Both the position numbers and the translations under genes were made by a program. From NCBI GenBank assembly GCA_947626315.1, contig CANQRQ010000019.1:1-56657 (forward strand): 56,657 nucleotides of DNA. The letters run 5' to 3'. Below the pieces are notes generated by a model, which was given only the letters and a program-made list of their open reading frames with translations, was not told the DNA's origin and ran no database searches. Source of the DNA: an uncultured Oscillospiraceae bacterium (GTDB taxonomy: Bacteria > Bacillota > Clostridia > Oscillospirales > Oscillospiraceae). This document shows, piece after piece, positions 42,777 to 50,726 of the stretch. Position 1 is the stretch's first letter. Each line of letters opens with the position of its first letter.

Positions 42777-44789
42777 TCAGCGGTCCAGACTATATTCCTT
42801 GCCGATTTTTTCAAACAGGGGAGCCCACTTGGAATCCTTCCGGTAAAACACCGGGGGCTGGCCCAGGGGGGCGGGCACCGTCCAGGTCCCCTTGCCGTAT
42901 TCCCGGCCGCTCCAGAGATGGACCCAGGGGGCCTCGGGCAGATACAGCTCCCACTGGCTCACGCCCGCGTGCCAGACCGGGGCCACCAGGATATCCGGCC
43001 CCAGCAGGTACTCAAACTGGATGGAATAGCAGGCCTCGTCCTCCTCGTGGTGCAGGAACAGGGGCCGCTGCACGGGGATGCCCCGGGCGGCGTTCTCCGC
43101 CACCTGCTCTTTCAGGTAGGGGGCCAGCTCCGTATAGACCTTTACCAGCCGGGCCAGCTGCTCCATGCAGTCCTCGTCATCGTAATACTGGAAGTTGGTG
43201 TCCGGCCGGTTGCACTCATGGGTGCGCATGACCGGGGTAAAGGCGTTCATCTCCGCCCAGCGGAGGAACAGCTCCTTGGTGCGGACGTTCTCATACATGG
43301 AGGTGTAGCCGCCAATGTCGCTGTGGGTCAGGCCGCAGCCGCTGAGCCCGGCGCTGAGGGCGGCGCAGATCACGGTGCAGAGCCCGTCGTGCCGGCTGAA
43401 GTCCACAGACTGGTCCCCGGCCCAGAGCAGGGTGCAGTATTTCTGGCTGCCGGTGCCGCCGGAGCGCATGAAGTAGACCACCTGGCCCAGCTTCCCGGCC
43501 TCCTGCACCGCCTCATAGTTGCACTTGGCCCAGAGAGCGGGGTAGTGGTTGTGCTCCAGCATGGGGGAGCGCCCGCTGGCAAAAACCAGGTCGTCCGTGG
43601 GGACATACTCCCCAAAATCGGCCATCCAGCCGTCCACGCCGATATCCAGCAGGTTCTTTTTCAGGATCTCATCCTTATACCAGCGGCAGGCCTCCGGGTC
43701 CGTCAGGTCCGCGATGCCGCAGTCAAACTCGCCGAAGTCCACCAGGTAATTGCTGCCGTCGGCCCGCTTGGCGAAGATATCCGCCTCCGCCCCCTTGGCG
43801 TACATGTCCCCGTCGCTGGCCAGGTGGGAGGTGGCATAGGCCATGAAGCGGATGCCCCGCTCATGGAGCTCCTCGATCCGTTTGGGCAGATCGGGGTACA
43901 GCTCCCGGTTGAAGCGCCAGTTCCAGTTGAGCCGCTTGCCGAAGGAGGTGTACCGCACGCCGGCCCAGTCCTGGCACCAGACGGCGGACACGGGGATGCC
44001 CTTGGCGATGCTCCGGTCCACAATGCCGAAGGAGCGCTCGCTGCCCCCCTGGACGCCCACGATGAGCCCGTTGTAGATCCAGTCCGGCAGCTCCGGCTGG
44101 CGGCCCAGGTAGGCGGACTGCTTCTCCAGCAGCTCCAGAAACGTAGGCGCGGCCTCGATGCGGACGGAAGCGGGGACCTCCCAGAACTGGAGCTCGTGGA
44201 AGTCCTCATGGCGGAAGTCAAAATCCGCGTAGGCGGTGGAGTCCGCATGGACGTAATAATGACGGCTGGAGACAAAGCTGGGCTGGGGGAAATTGGTGTT
44301 GTAATAGTCCCCGCCGGCGCCGCAGTCCTGGTCATAGCGCCAGGTCAGATAGGTGCTCTTGTCCCGGCCCACCCCCGGCTCCGAGGTCCAGAGGGGGAAA
44401 TGCCGGCCCCGCAGGTCAAAATAGGACATCTGCTCCCCGCAGCCGTAGCAGTGCTCACCCTTTTCGGCCCGCAGCCGCAGCCAGAACCGGTTGATGGCCG
44501 GATTGAGCCGGGTAAAGGACAGCACGGCGCAGTCTCCCTCCACGCGGACATCCACGCGGAGCTCGCCCTCCAGGTCCAGCCGGCAGCCTTCCGCCGTCTC
44601 CTCCAGGGCCGTAACGGCCAGAGGGCGGCGCTGAACAACGTAGTCCTGGATATCAAAATTGCCCTGGTGCATGTTCACCGTCTCCTGCCCAAGGCCCACA
44701 TAGACCATGGCGGAGTCCCGGTCGGACTGCAAAATCACGTCGTTCCCATTCCTTAGGGTAAAATCCAATGCGCTGTGCACGAGTTGCAT
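42777..44789 (-). CDS. GH31 sulfoquinovosidase
   Basis: This 670-aa GH31 enzyme releases sulfoquinovose from its glycosides. Compared with E. coli YihQ from memory, all six diagnostic residues appear at matching spacing: Gln273, Arg286 and Trp289 (in QDWAGVRYTSFGKRLNWNW), nucleophile Asp391 (WMADFGEY), acid/base Asp459 (WAGDQS) and Tyr495 (DIGGYTS). The Gln-Arg-Trp spacing (13 and 3) equals that of Gln288, Arg301, Trp304. There is no signal peptide, so glycosides are imported first. I use ATG 44789 because AAAAGGAGAA is better placed for it than for the TTG at 44795. Confidence 0.9.
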   Translation of the reverse strand: MQLVHSALDFTLRNGNDVILQSDRDSAMVYVGLGQETVNMHQGNFDIQDYVVQRRPLAVTALEETAEGCRLDLEGELRVDVRVEGDCAVLSFTRLNPAINRFWLRLRAEKGEHCYGCGEQMSYFDLRGRHFPLWTSEPGVGRDKSTYLTWRYDQDCGAGGDYYNTNFPQPSFVSSRHYYVHADSTAYADFDFRHEDFHELQFWEVPASVRIEAAPTFLELLEKQSAYLGRQPELPDWIYNGLIVGVQGGSERSFGIVDRSIAKGIPVSAVWCQDWAGVRYTSFGKRLNWNWRFNRELYPDLPKRIEELHERGIRFMAYATSHLASDGDMYAKGAEADIFAKRADGSNYLVDFGEFDCGIADLTDPEACRWYKDEILKKNLLDIGVDGWMADFGEYVPTDDLVFASGRSPMLEHNHYPALWAKCNYEAVQEAGKLGQVVYFMRSGGTGSQKYCTLLWAGDQSVDFSRHDGLCTVICAALSAGLSGCGLTHSDIGGYTSMYENVRTKELFLRWAEMNAFTPVMRTHECNRPDTNFQYYDDEDCMEQLARLVKVYTELAPYLKEQVAENAARGIPVQRPLFLHHEEDEACYSIQFEYLLGPDILVAPVWHAGVSQWELYLPEAPWVHLWSGREYGKGTWTVPAPLGQPPVFYRKDSKWAPLFEKIGKEYSLDR

Positions 44790-44844
44790 GGACAAATATT
44801 CTCCTTTTGCTGAGAAAGCTTCTCTGTAATTTCCGGGGCCGGCG

Positions 44845-45510
44845 TCAATAAAACAGCTCCCGGTTTTCGCCCAGCAGGCCGGGGAAGGCCCCCTGCCGGA
44901 TCAACGGCTCCCGCTCCGGGTGGGCGATGACCCATTTGTTCTTCTGCAGGAGCAGCCGGCTCTCCGGGTCGCCGGAGGCGGGCCGGGCCTCCAGGGGGGT
45001 GTTGGTCCCCCGGGGCAGGATGACGATATCCTTAAAGCCCCCGTCCGACACCTTGCAGGGGGACAAGTGCAGCGTGGTCTGGTACATCTCAATGGCGGCG
45101 CCCTTCTCCACGAAGAAGACCTGGGCGTCCTCCACCCGGTAGCAGTTGTCCTTAATGAGCCAGCTGTGCCCCAGGACCAGCATAAAGTCCGTCACCGCCA
45201 CGTTGATCTCGCTGCCCTTGTGGTATTCAAAACCGTTGTATGTACTGTTGCGGCCGTTGCAGTAGCCGATCTGGATGGGCATGCCTCCGTAGAGACCCTG
45301 GCAGAGCTTTTCCGCCTCCGGGTCCTGCTCCAGCTCGGGGACGGAGGCCACATAGACGTTCCCGCTTTCGGGAACGGAGGTGGCCGCCATCTTGTCCATC
45401 AGACCGGAAAAATCATAGCCGCTGACGATCCGCCCGTAGGGGGCGAAGGCCGGGTCCGTAACCGGGAGCACCGGGACTTTGTTCACCTGATTGAGACGTT
45501 CCAGCGTCAT
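44845..45510 (-). CDS. DUF4867-like cupin-type protein
   Basis: The 221-aa protein starts MTLERLNQVNKVPVLPVTDPAFAPYGRIVSGYDFSGLMDKM (in parts) and has a cupin-like core: GFEYHKGSEINVAVTDFMLVLGH and DAQVFFVEKGAAIEMYQTTLHLSPC. The His/Glu pair in EYHKGSE and the later His in TTLHLSP could bind a metal. I believe it belongs to DUF4867, a family without known function. It is the first gene of the operon with the sulfoquinovosidase and the transporter, so a sugar isomerase or mutarotase role is possible but not shown. ATG 45510 follows GGGGGAT. Confidence 0.7.
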   Translation of the reverse strand: MTLERLNQVNKVPVLPVTDPAFAPYGRIVSGYDFSGLMDKMAATSVPESGNVYVASVPELEQDPEAEKLCQGLYGGMPIQIGYCNGRNSTYNGFEYHKGSEINVAVTDFMLVLGHSWLIKDNCYRVEDAQVFFVEKGAAIEMYQTTLHLSPCKVSDGGFKDIVILPRGTNTPLEARPASGDPESRLLLQKNKWVIAHPEREPLIRQGAFPGLLGENRELFY

Positions 45511-45636
45511 ATTAATCCCCCATTCTGCCGCAAGTCCGGCAGCACAAATAGAAATGAAAATGCTCCCATGCGGCTGAATGGGGATTTTCGGCATGTGCCG
45601 CGGTTGCCGCTTTGCGGCGAGCGGCACGCCGTTTTA

Positions 45637-45752
45637 ATTATAGTGTGATTTGTCACACTATCTTTCACACCTTTACAGCCGGGCACCTTCCTGAAGCAGA
45701 AGGAGAATCCGGAAGAAGTTAATATTTATTATTAGTTTATTAAATTAACTAA
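45637..45752 (-). promoter_or_regulatory. Regulatory region of sulfoquinovosidase operon
   Basis: On the minus strand TATAAT lies at 45637-45642 without a clear -35 box. It is overlapped by a perfect palindrome, TAGTGTGA (45641-45648), TTTG, TCACACTA (45653-45660). Farther upstream, 45732-45752 forms a 21-bp palindrome with arms TTAGTT and AACTAA, symmetric at 18 positions and very similar in layout to XylR-type ROK operators. It is followed by the wider AT-rich block from 45719. Both are candidate operators; the second fits the local ROK regulator. Confidence 0.6.
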
Positions 45753-46248
45753 TGTTGCAATAAAAAAAGCCCGATCTGGCGCACGCCCATATGCCAAGGC
45801 GGTCAAATATCCGGCAATCAGTAATTCCTTTCATCTTCCCTTGATTAACAACAGTATATAGATGGATTGCACAAATGTCAAGCCTTTTTTCAGGTCCTGC
45901 CGGCGGGAAAAAATGAAAAAATGCACAGACGCCCAGGAATTGCCAGCCTGCTTCCTGCTGAGCCGGCTAAAGCGCGATGTGCGCGCGGGACCGGCCAGAC
46001 GGACGGGCTTTGGCAAGGGAGAAGCCGGAACGGCGGAGCGGCAGCAAAATGCAGGGACGGTGTAAACGCATTTGACAAAGCGTGCTCTATGAGATATCAT
46101 ATTGATAAAGTCCGCTGACCGGGCCGGCCGAAAGGCCGCTGCAAAAGCTGAAAAGCTGGGCCTGATGCTGTAAAGGAGATCCGATCGTTCGCGGAATTTG
46201 TAATTTTGCGTATCGCGTCTGACGAAGAAGGAAAGGCAAAGCATAGCG
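45753..46248. other. Gene-poor junction before the polysaccharide island
   Basis: This stretch of about 500 nt has no credible gene; the short frames here lack ribosome sites and family features. Seen in it are an A7 run at 45763-45770, a promoter TTGACA (46072-46077), 17 bp, TATCAT (46095-46100) for the glycosyltransferase genes, and a leader of about 140 nt with a GGCC-GAAA-GGCC hairpin (46127-46138) followed by GCAAAAGC and GGGCCTGA. Confidence 0.6.
46072..46100 (+). promoter_or_regulatory. Promoter of polysaccharide gene cluster
   Basis: TTGACA (46072-46077), exactly 17 bp, and TATCAT (46095-46100). Transcription should begin near 46107, leaving a leader of about 140 nt before the first glycosyltransferase. 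Confidence 0.8.
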
Positions 46249-47238
46249 ATGGAGGAAAAGAAACTCAGTATTATTATTCCTGTCTATAATGTGGAAAAAT
46301 ATCTGAACGAATGTGTTGAAAGCATACGCAGTCAAATGGACGATAGCTGCGAAATGATATTGGTAGACGACGGTTCACCCGATAAATGTCCGGGTATATG
46401 CGATAACTATGCCAAAAAAGATGCTCGGATCAAGGTTATACATCAAGCAAACGGAGGTTTGGCTTCCGCCAGAAATGCTGGGTTAGGAGCTGCTGTTGGC
46501 AAGTATATAGCTTTTGTTGATTCAGACGACAGAGTAGCAGGGGGATGCATAGATAAAATATTAAAATGGATAGGTCAGACTGACGCGGATTTATGTTTTC
46601 TGGAGGCGACAAAATTTTTCCCCGATGGAAGAAAAACTCCATTGGGAGATCGTGTATTACGAGAGAAGGTCAGAGGTCAGTCTGCTGAAAAAGCCGTGGA
46701 GCATTTGTCGACTCGACCTAAATTTCCGGGTTCGGCTTGTACAAAACTGTACAGCAGAGCTTTTCTTTTGAACAATGGCCTAATGTTTCCGCTCGACAAT
46801 AGGGTGTCGGAGGATTTAGGCTTTGTCAGAGACTGCATTATGTGTGCCGGGCGCTTTGATGCGCTGGAGTTTCCATATTATGAGTACAGGCAAAACCGTA
46901 TTGGCTCAATTTCAAATACACCCTCTCAGAGAAGCATAGAAGGACTGGAAAAATTTATTGTTGAGTCGTCCGATAAACTTACAATAGCCGGAAAGCCCAA
47001 AAATAAGAAGTCCAGGTACGCCTTGAGTTTTGCGGCATATGAGTATGCTATCCTGCTTTCTATGTTGGGGAAATATGAAGGAAACCATAGAGAGGAAATA
47101 GTTTGCTTTTTGAAAAAATTCAAATGGGTCCTGCGTTATGGCAAATCTCTGCGGTTAAAAGGAATTAACTTCATACTGAGTTTGTTTGGCCTTGAAGGAA
47201 CGTCAAAAATACTGGCGTTTTATACCGGTCATCGTTAA
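46249..47238 (+). CDS. Family 2 glycosyltransferase 1
   Basis: The 329-aa protein has a GT-A domain: LSIIIPVYNVEKYLNECVESI, ILVDDGSPDKCPGICDNYA, and the metal-binding acidic motif FVDSDDR (about 95-101), then a C-terminal region without membrane helices. It transfers a sugar from a nucleotide sugar to a polysaccharide repeat unit on the cytoplasmic side. Donor and acceptor are unknown. The gene is AT-rich compared with the genes before 45 kb, and resembles the next two genes, so all three may descend from one ancestor. Confidence 0.9.
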   Translation: MEEKKLSIIIPVYNVEKYLNECVESIRSQMDDSCEMILVDDGSPDKCPGICDNYAKKDARIKVIHQANGGLASARNAGLGAAVGKYIAFVDSDDRVAGGCIDKILKWIGQTDADLCFLEATKFFPDGRKTPLGDRVLREKVRGQSAEKAVEHLSTRPKFPGSACTKLYSRAFLLNNGLMFPLDNRVSEDLGFVRDCIMCAGRFDALEFPYYEYRQNRIGSISNTPSQRSIEGLEKFIVESSDKLTIAGKPKNKKSRYALSFAAYEYAILLSMLGKYEGNHREEIVCFLKKFKWVLRYGKSLRLKGINFILSLFGLEGTSKILAFYTGHR

Positions 47239-47338
47239 GGGGCATATCGTGTCCGTTTATGTAGTGGTTGTTGCAGCAGCACATTCTTATAATTGTCAAC
47301 TGTTGTACACATCAATCTTCAATCAATAACGGAGAAAA

Positions 47339-48313
47339 ATGAAAGAACTTATTTCAGTTATTATTCCAATTTACAAGGTCGAAAAGTATCTGGAAAACTG
47401 TGTAAATTCTGTTTTACAGCAGACTTATGAAAATTTAGAAATCATTTTGATTGATGACGGCTCCACAGACCGTTGTCCGCAAATATGCGACGAATTTGCC
47501 AAAAAAGACAAACGGGTCAAAGTAATACACAAGCCAAACGGCGGATTATCGGATGCCAGAAATGCCGGCTTGGATATGTGCCAAGGAAAGTATATTACGT
47601 TTATAGATGGCGATGACTATGTCTCCAAAAACTATATTGAACTCCTCTATAACGCATTGATCAGGAATGACGCAGACGTTTCCATCGTAGATGCTGCAAC
47701 AATACAGGAGAATACGGTATACAGCACGGATTCGGTCGAGGGCAGTGTTGAGACATATACGCAGGAAGAAGCTATTGTTCAGAGCCTGAATATAAGAATA
47801 CCGCAAAGAGCGTGGGGAAAATTGTATCCTGGCGCGTGTTTTAAGGATTTACGTTTCCCAGTTGGCAAACTATACGAAGATCTTGCAGTATTGTATCGAA
47901 TACTGTTGAAAACAAAAAAAATAGTTGTTGTTCGGGCGCCTGCATATAAATATCTTATAAGAAGCGAATCGATCATGCACGCAAAGTTTAACGCAAGACA
48001 GCTTGATGAAATTGGGATAATTGACGAAGAAATGGACAATCTGATTCTGCATTTCCCGGAATATAAGACCATGGCAAACGGACGGAGACTTTATTCCTAC
48101 TTTGTGGTTTTGAGAAGGATCAATTCCTCAGAGAATGTCAATGAATATACACAGGAAAAGGAAGCAATCATGAGTAAAATTCGAGAATACTCGAAGGAAA
48201 TGCTTTTTAAGAAAGATATAAATGTCCGCTTGAAATCGAAAATACTCGCGTTTTATTTCGGGGAAGCCGTCTTTAACAAATGGATGGGATTTATGGAGTC
48301 CACATATCGTTAA
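47339..48313 (+). CDS. Family 2 glycosyltransferase 2
   Basis: The 324-aa GT2 enzyme has ISVIIPIYKVEKYLENCVNSVL, ILIDDGSTDRCPQICDEFAKKD, and FIDGDDYVS as the acidic motif. Similarity to the preceding gene runs through the whole GT-A domain. GGAGAAAA precedes the ATG at 47339. The 100-nt gap before it is AT-rich and without visible structure. Confidence 0.9.
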   Translation: MKELISVIIPIYKVEKYLENCVNSVLQQTYENLEIILIDDGSTDRCPQICDEFAKKDKRVKVIHKPNGGLSDARNAGLDMCQGKYITFIDGDDYVSKNYIELLYNALIRNDADVSIVDAATIQENTVYSTDSVEGSVETYTQEEAIVQSLNIRIPQRAWGKLYPGACFKDLRFPVGKLYEDLAVLYRILLKTKKIVVVRAPAYKYLIRSESIMHAKFNARQLDEIGIIDEEMDNLILHFPEYKTMANGRRLYSYFVVLRRINSSENVNEYTQEKEAIMSKIREYSKEMLFKKDINVRLKSKILAFYFGEAVFNKWMGFMESTYR

Positions 48314-48360
48314 AAAGAGATATGTGTCCCGATTTAACAGCATATCAGAGGATGAAAAAG

Positions 48361-49470
48361 ATGAGAGATACTTGTATATCTAATAAAAAGGGATTTGATA
48401 GTATACCTCCTATGCTTTCTGTCATTATTCCAGTGTATAACGTAGAATCGTATATCTGTCAGTGCCTTGATAGTATCGTTAATCAGACTTTCAAAGATAT
48501 AGAGGTAATCTGTATTGACGACGGTTCATCTGACAACAGCGGCACTATTTGCGATGAATATGCTAAATTAAATCAAGGAATATCGGTTACAGTTATTCAT
48601 AAGAAAAATGAGGGAGTAGTAAAAGCACGAAATGACGGTATGAGAGTAGCAAACGGCGAATATCTAACATTTGTCGATGCTGATGATTGGCTGGATACAG
48701 ATTATTTTGAAAGAATGTTTGCTGCACTTGGTGAAAGTAACGCTGAGATTTTTTGCTCCGGCGGCATGTACATTGAGAAAATCAAAGTGACACAAATCAC
48801 CAAAACGTTTGAGTCCCCCTTTTTGTATCACCATGGACAACATAGAGCGGAGATGATGGCAAGAGTTCTCACCAGTTGGCCCACCGGAAGAAAAAATGAA
48901 CTTCTTTGTGATTTAGGATATATGTGGGACAAAATTTATAAAACATCTTTTGTCAAAGAAAAGATACTTGGGCAGATAGATTGTTCAGATTATGCTTTAT
49001 GGGAAGATGCATTGTTTGAATTAGAAACTTTTTCAAAGGCAGAAACGATAGGTGGTTGCCTTGAAATAGGGTATCATTATAGAAAAGATATTCCAGATTC
49101 AGCCTTGACAAGATATAGGGAAGATCTTACTGAAATATGCAAACATTGGGCAGATGATGTTTATAAATACCTTGAGAAGGACCCTGCATTTAATGACCCC
49201 TCTTTGCAAAAGGCTTTTTTCGCAAGATGTCAGATGATGTTAATAATTGTTTTGAAGAATTATATGCATCCAGACAACAAGGCTTCTTATCGTGAGAAGG
49301 CAAGGGAATACCGAGATTTAAAAAAAAGCAAATATTTTAGAGAATCTTTACGACATAGGACGCCATACAGAACAAGTATGTCGAATGTGAAGATCACTGT
49401 TATGCGGTGGACGGGTCTATGGTCTCAATATTTAATCAAATGGGTAAGGCATGATCTGAAACGCATATAA
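48361..49470 (+). CDS. Family 2 glycosyltransferase 3
   Basis: The 369-aa GT2 enzyme has PMLSVIIPVYNVESYICQCLDSIV, VICIDDGSSDNSGTICDEYAKL and FVDADDWLDTDYFERMF, with a longer C-terminal region than its two neighbours. Several starts are possible. The frame is open from 48280, overlapping the previous gene, but AGAGGA at 48346-48351 best serves the ATG at 48361 (or 48352). The gene has the lowest GC of the cluster. Confidence 0.87.
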   Translation: MRDTCISNKKGFDSIPPMLSVIIPVYNVESYICQCLDSIVNQTFKDIEVICIDDGSSDNSGTICDEYAKLNQGISVTVIHKKNEGVVKARNDGMRVANGEYLTFVDADDWLDTDYFERMFAALGESNAEIFCSGGMYIEKIKVTQITKTFESPFLYHHGQHRAEMMARVLTSWPTGRKNELLCDLGYMWDKIYKTSFVKEKILGQIDCSDYALWEDALFELETFSKAETIGGCLEIGYHYRKDIPDSALTRYREDLTEICKHWADDVYKYLEKDPAFNDPSLQKAFFARCQMMLIIVLKNYMHPDNKASYREKAREYRDLKKSKYFRESLRHRTPYRTSMSNVKITVMRWTGLWSQYLIKWVRHDLKRI

Positions 49471-49517
49471 TTTTTTCGCTCCGTAAATGCGGATGCACTT
49501 ACTACCGCGAGGAAAAA

Positions 49518-50702
49518 TTGGTGCGAAAAATGGAGGAACATTGTTTGAATAATATATTTAACTATAGATCTATCGCTATTATAACTACATACGATGATTC
49601 AAATTTTGGAAACAAACTTCAAAATTATGCTGTACAAACGTATTTTCAAAAAATGGGCTTTCGCGTCGCCACAGTTGTTGATGCCAGGCAGACAAAGCCT
49701 GTGAGGGTCTATTTTAACCCCATCATAATTCTCAAAAGAATTGCCCATTTCGTTCTTCAGCACTTGGGGTTTGAAAAGGACAAAGCTGAAAGAAAAGAGC
49801 GCCTAAACAAAAGGTGTCTTTACATGAGAGAGTTTTCGGATGAGCATCTGACTACGACATCTCCAGTAGATTACAGGCATTTGCCGCGCGACTTTTCCGA
49901 ACGATTCGATTATTTCGCAGCCGGCTCAGACCAGATATGGCACGGCTGGAAAAATGACCGACAGGAACTGGAATACTTCCTTTTGATGTTCGCCGAACCG
50001 TCCCAGCGGCTCACTGTCGCGCCCAGCTTTGGATTTAATGAGTTTCCGGAAAAGTTCCGTGATACGTATAAAAAGGGCCTGGAGGGTTTTGAATATCTCT
50101 CTGTCCGCGAGGAGCGTGGGGCGGAGCTCATCAAAGAGCTGACCGGGAAGGACGCGACGGTCCTCCTTGACCCGACTATGCTCATCGACACGTCAGAATG
50201 GCTGAAGTTACTCAAAAAGCCGGTCCAGTTTACAGACGAGAACTATATTTTTGTATATTCTATCGACGGATTTAAAGGCGAAGTCGGGGAAAAGACCTGC
50301 TGCCTTGCCAATGAGCTGGGCCTTCAGGTCATAGATATCATGGATATAAACAGTGATTACTATATCCACACCCGGCCGGACGAGTTTTTGTACTGGATCT
50401 ACCACGCGAAGCTGGTCGTCACGGACAGCTTCCACGCCTCGGTGTTCTCAATACTGTTCAACAGGCCGTTCGTTGTCACAGAACGGACCGACATCAAGGG
50501 CATGGGCAGCCGGATAGATACGCTTTTCAGCAAGTTCGCCCTGCCGGACAGACGGTTTGAGACGCTGAAAGAGGCTTTCGCTTCCGAGGCCGAAAGACAG
50601 GCCCTGTTCGATACGCCCTACGAAAACGTCCCGTCGGTCCTGGAAAAGGAGCGGAAAAAAGCTGCGGCGTTTTACGCCAAGTGTTTCCGTCTGGAAAGCT
50701 GA
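49518..50702 (+). CDS. Polysaccharide pyruvyl transferase family protein
   Basis: The 394-aa protein has features of the PS_pyruv_trans (CsaB-like) family: IAIITTYDDSNFGNKLQNYAVQ at the start, FAAGSDQIWHGWKN, LSVREERGAELIKELTGKDATVLLDPTMLI (in parts), and the C-terminal KLVVTDSFHASVFSILFNRPFVV. It would add pyruvate ketals from phosphoenolpyruvate to a sugar of the repeat unit, giving a negative charge. The start is GTG 49518 behind GCGAGG; ATG 49530 is an alternative. GC rises within the gene toward the level of the following genes. Confidence 0.88.
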   Translation: MVRKMEEHCLNNIFNYRSIAIITTYDDSNFGNKLQNYAVQTYFQKMGFRVATVVDARQTKPVRVYFNPIIILKRIAHFVLQHLGFEKDKAERKERLNKRCLYMREFSDEHLTTTSPVDYRHLPRDFSERFDYFAAGSDQIWHGWKNDRQELEYFLLMFAEPSQRLTVAPSFGFNEFPEKFRDTYKKGLEGFEYLSVREERGAELIKELTGKDATVLLDPTMLIDTSEWLKLLKKPVQFTDENYIFVYSIDGFKGEVGEKTCCLANELGLQVIDIMDINSDYYIHTRPDEFLYWIYHAKLVVTDSFHASVFSILFNRPFVVTERTDIKGMGSRIDTLFSKFALPDRRFETLKEAFASEAERQALFDTPYENVPSVLEKERKKAAAFYAKCFRLES

Positions 50703-50726
50703 ATTGCAGAGAAAGGATAGGTCTAT

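Noticed and set aside
45641-45660. CRP-type site (TGTGA and TCACA)
   Set aside because: The spacer is 4 bp; CRP sites need 6. Kept only as an unidentified palindrome.
45840-46130. Short frames on both strands before the glycosyltransferases
   Set aside because: No ribosome sites, mutually overlapping, no recognisable sequence; the region carries the cluster promoter instead.
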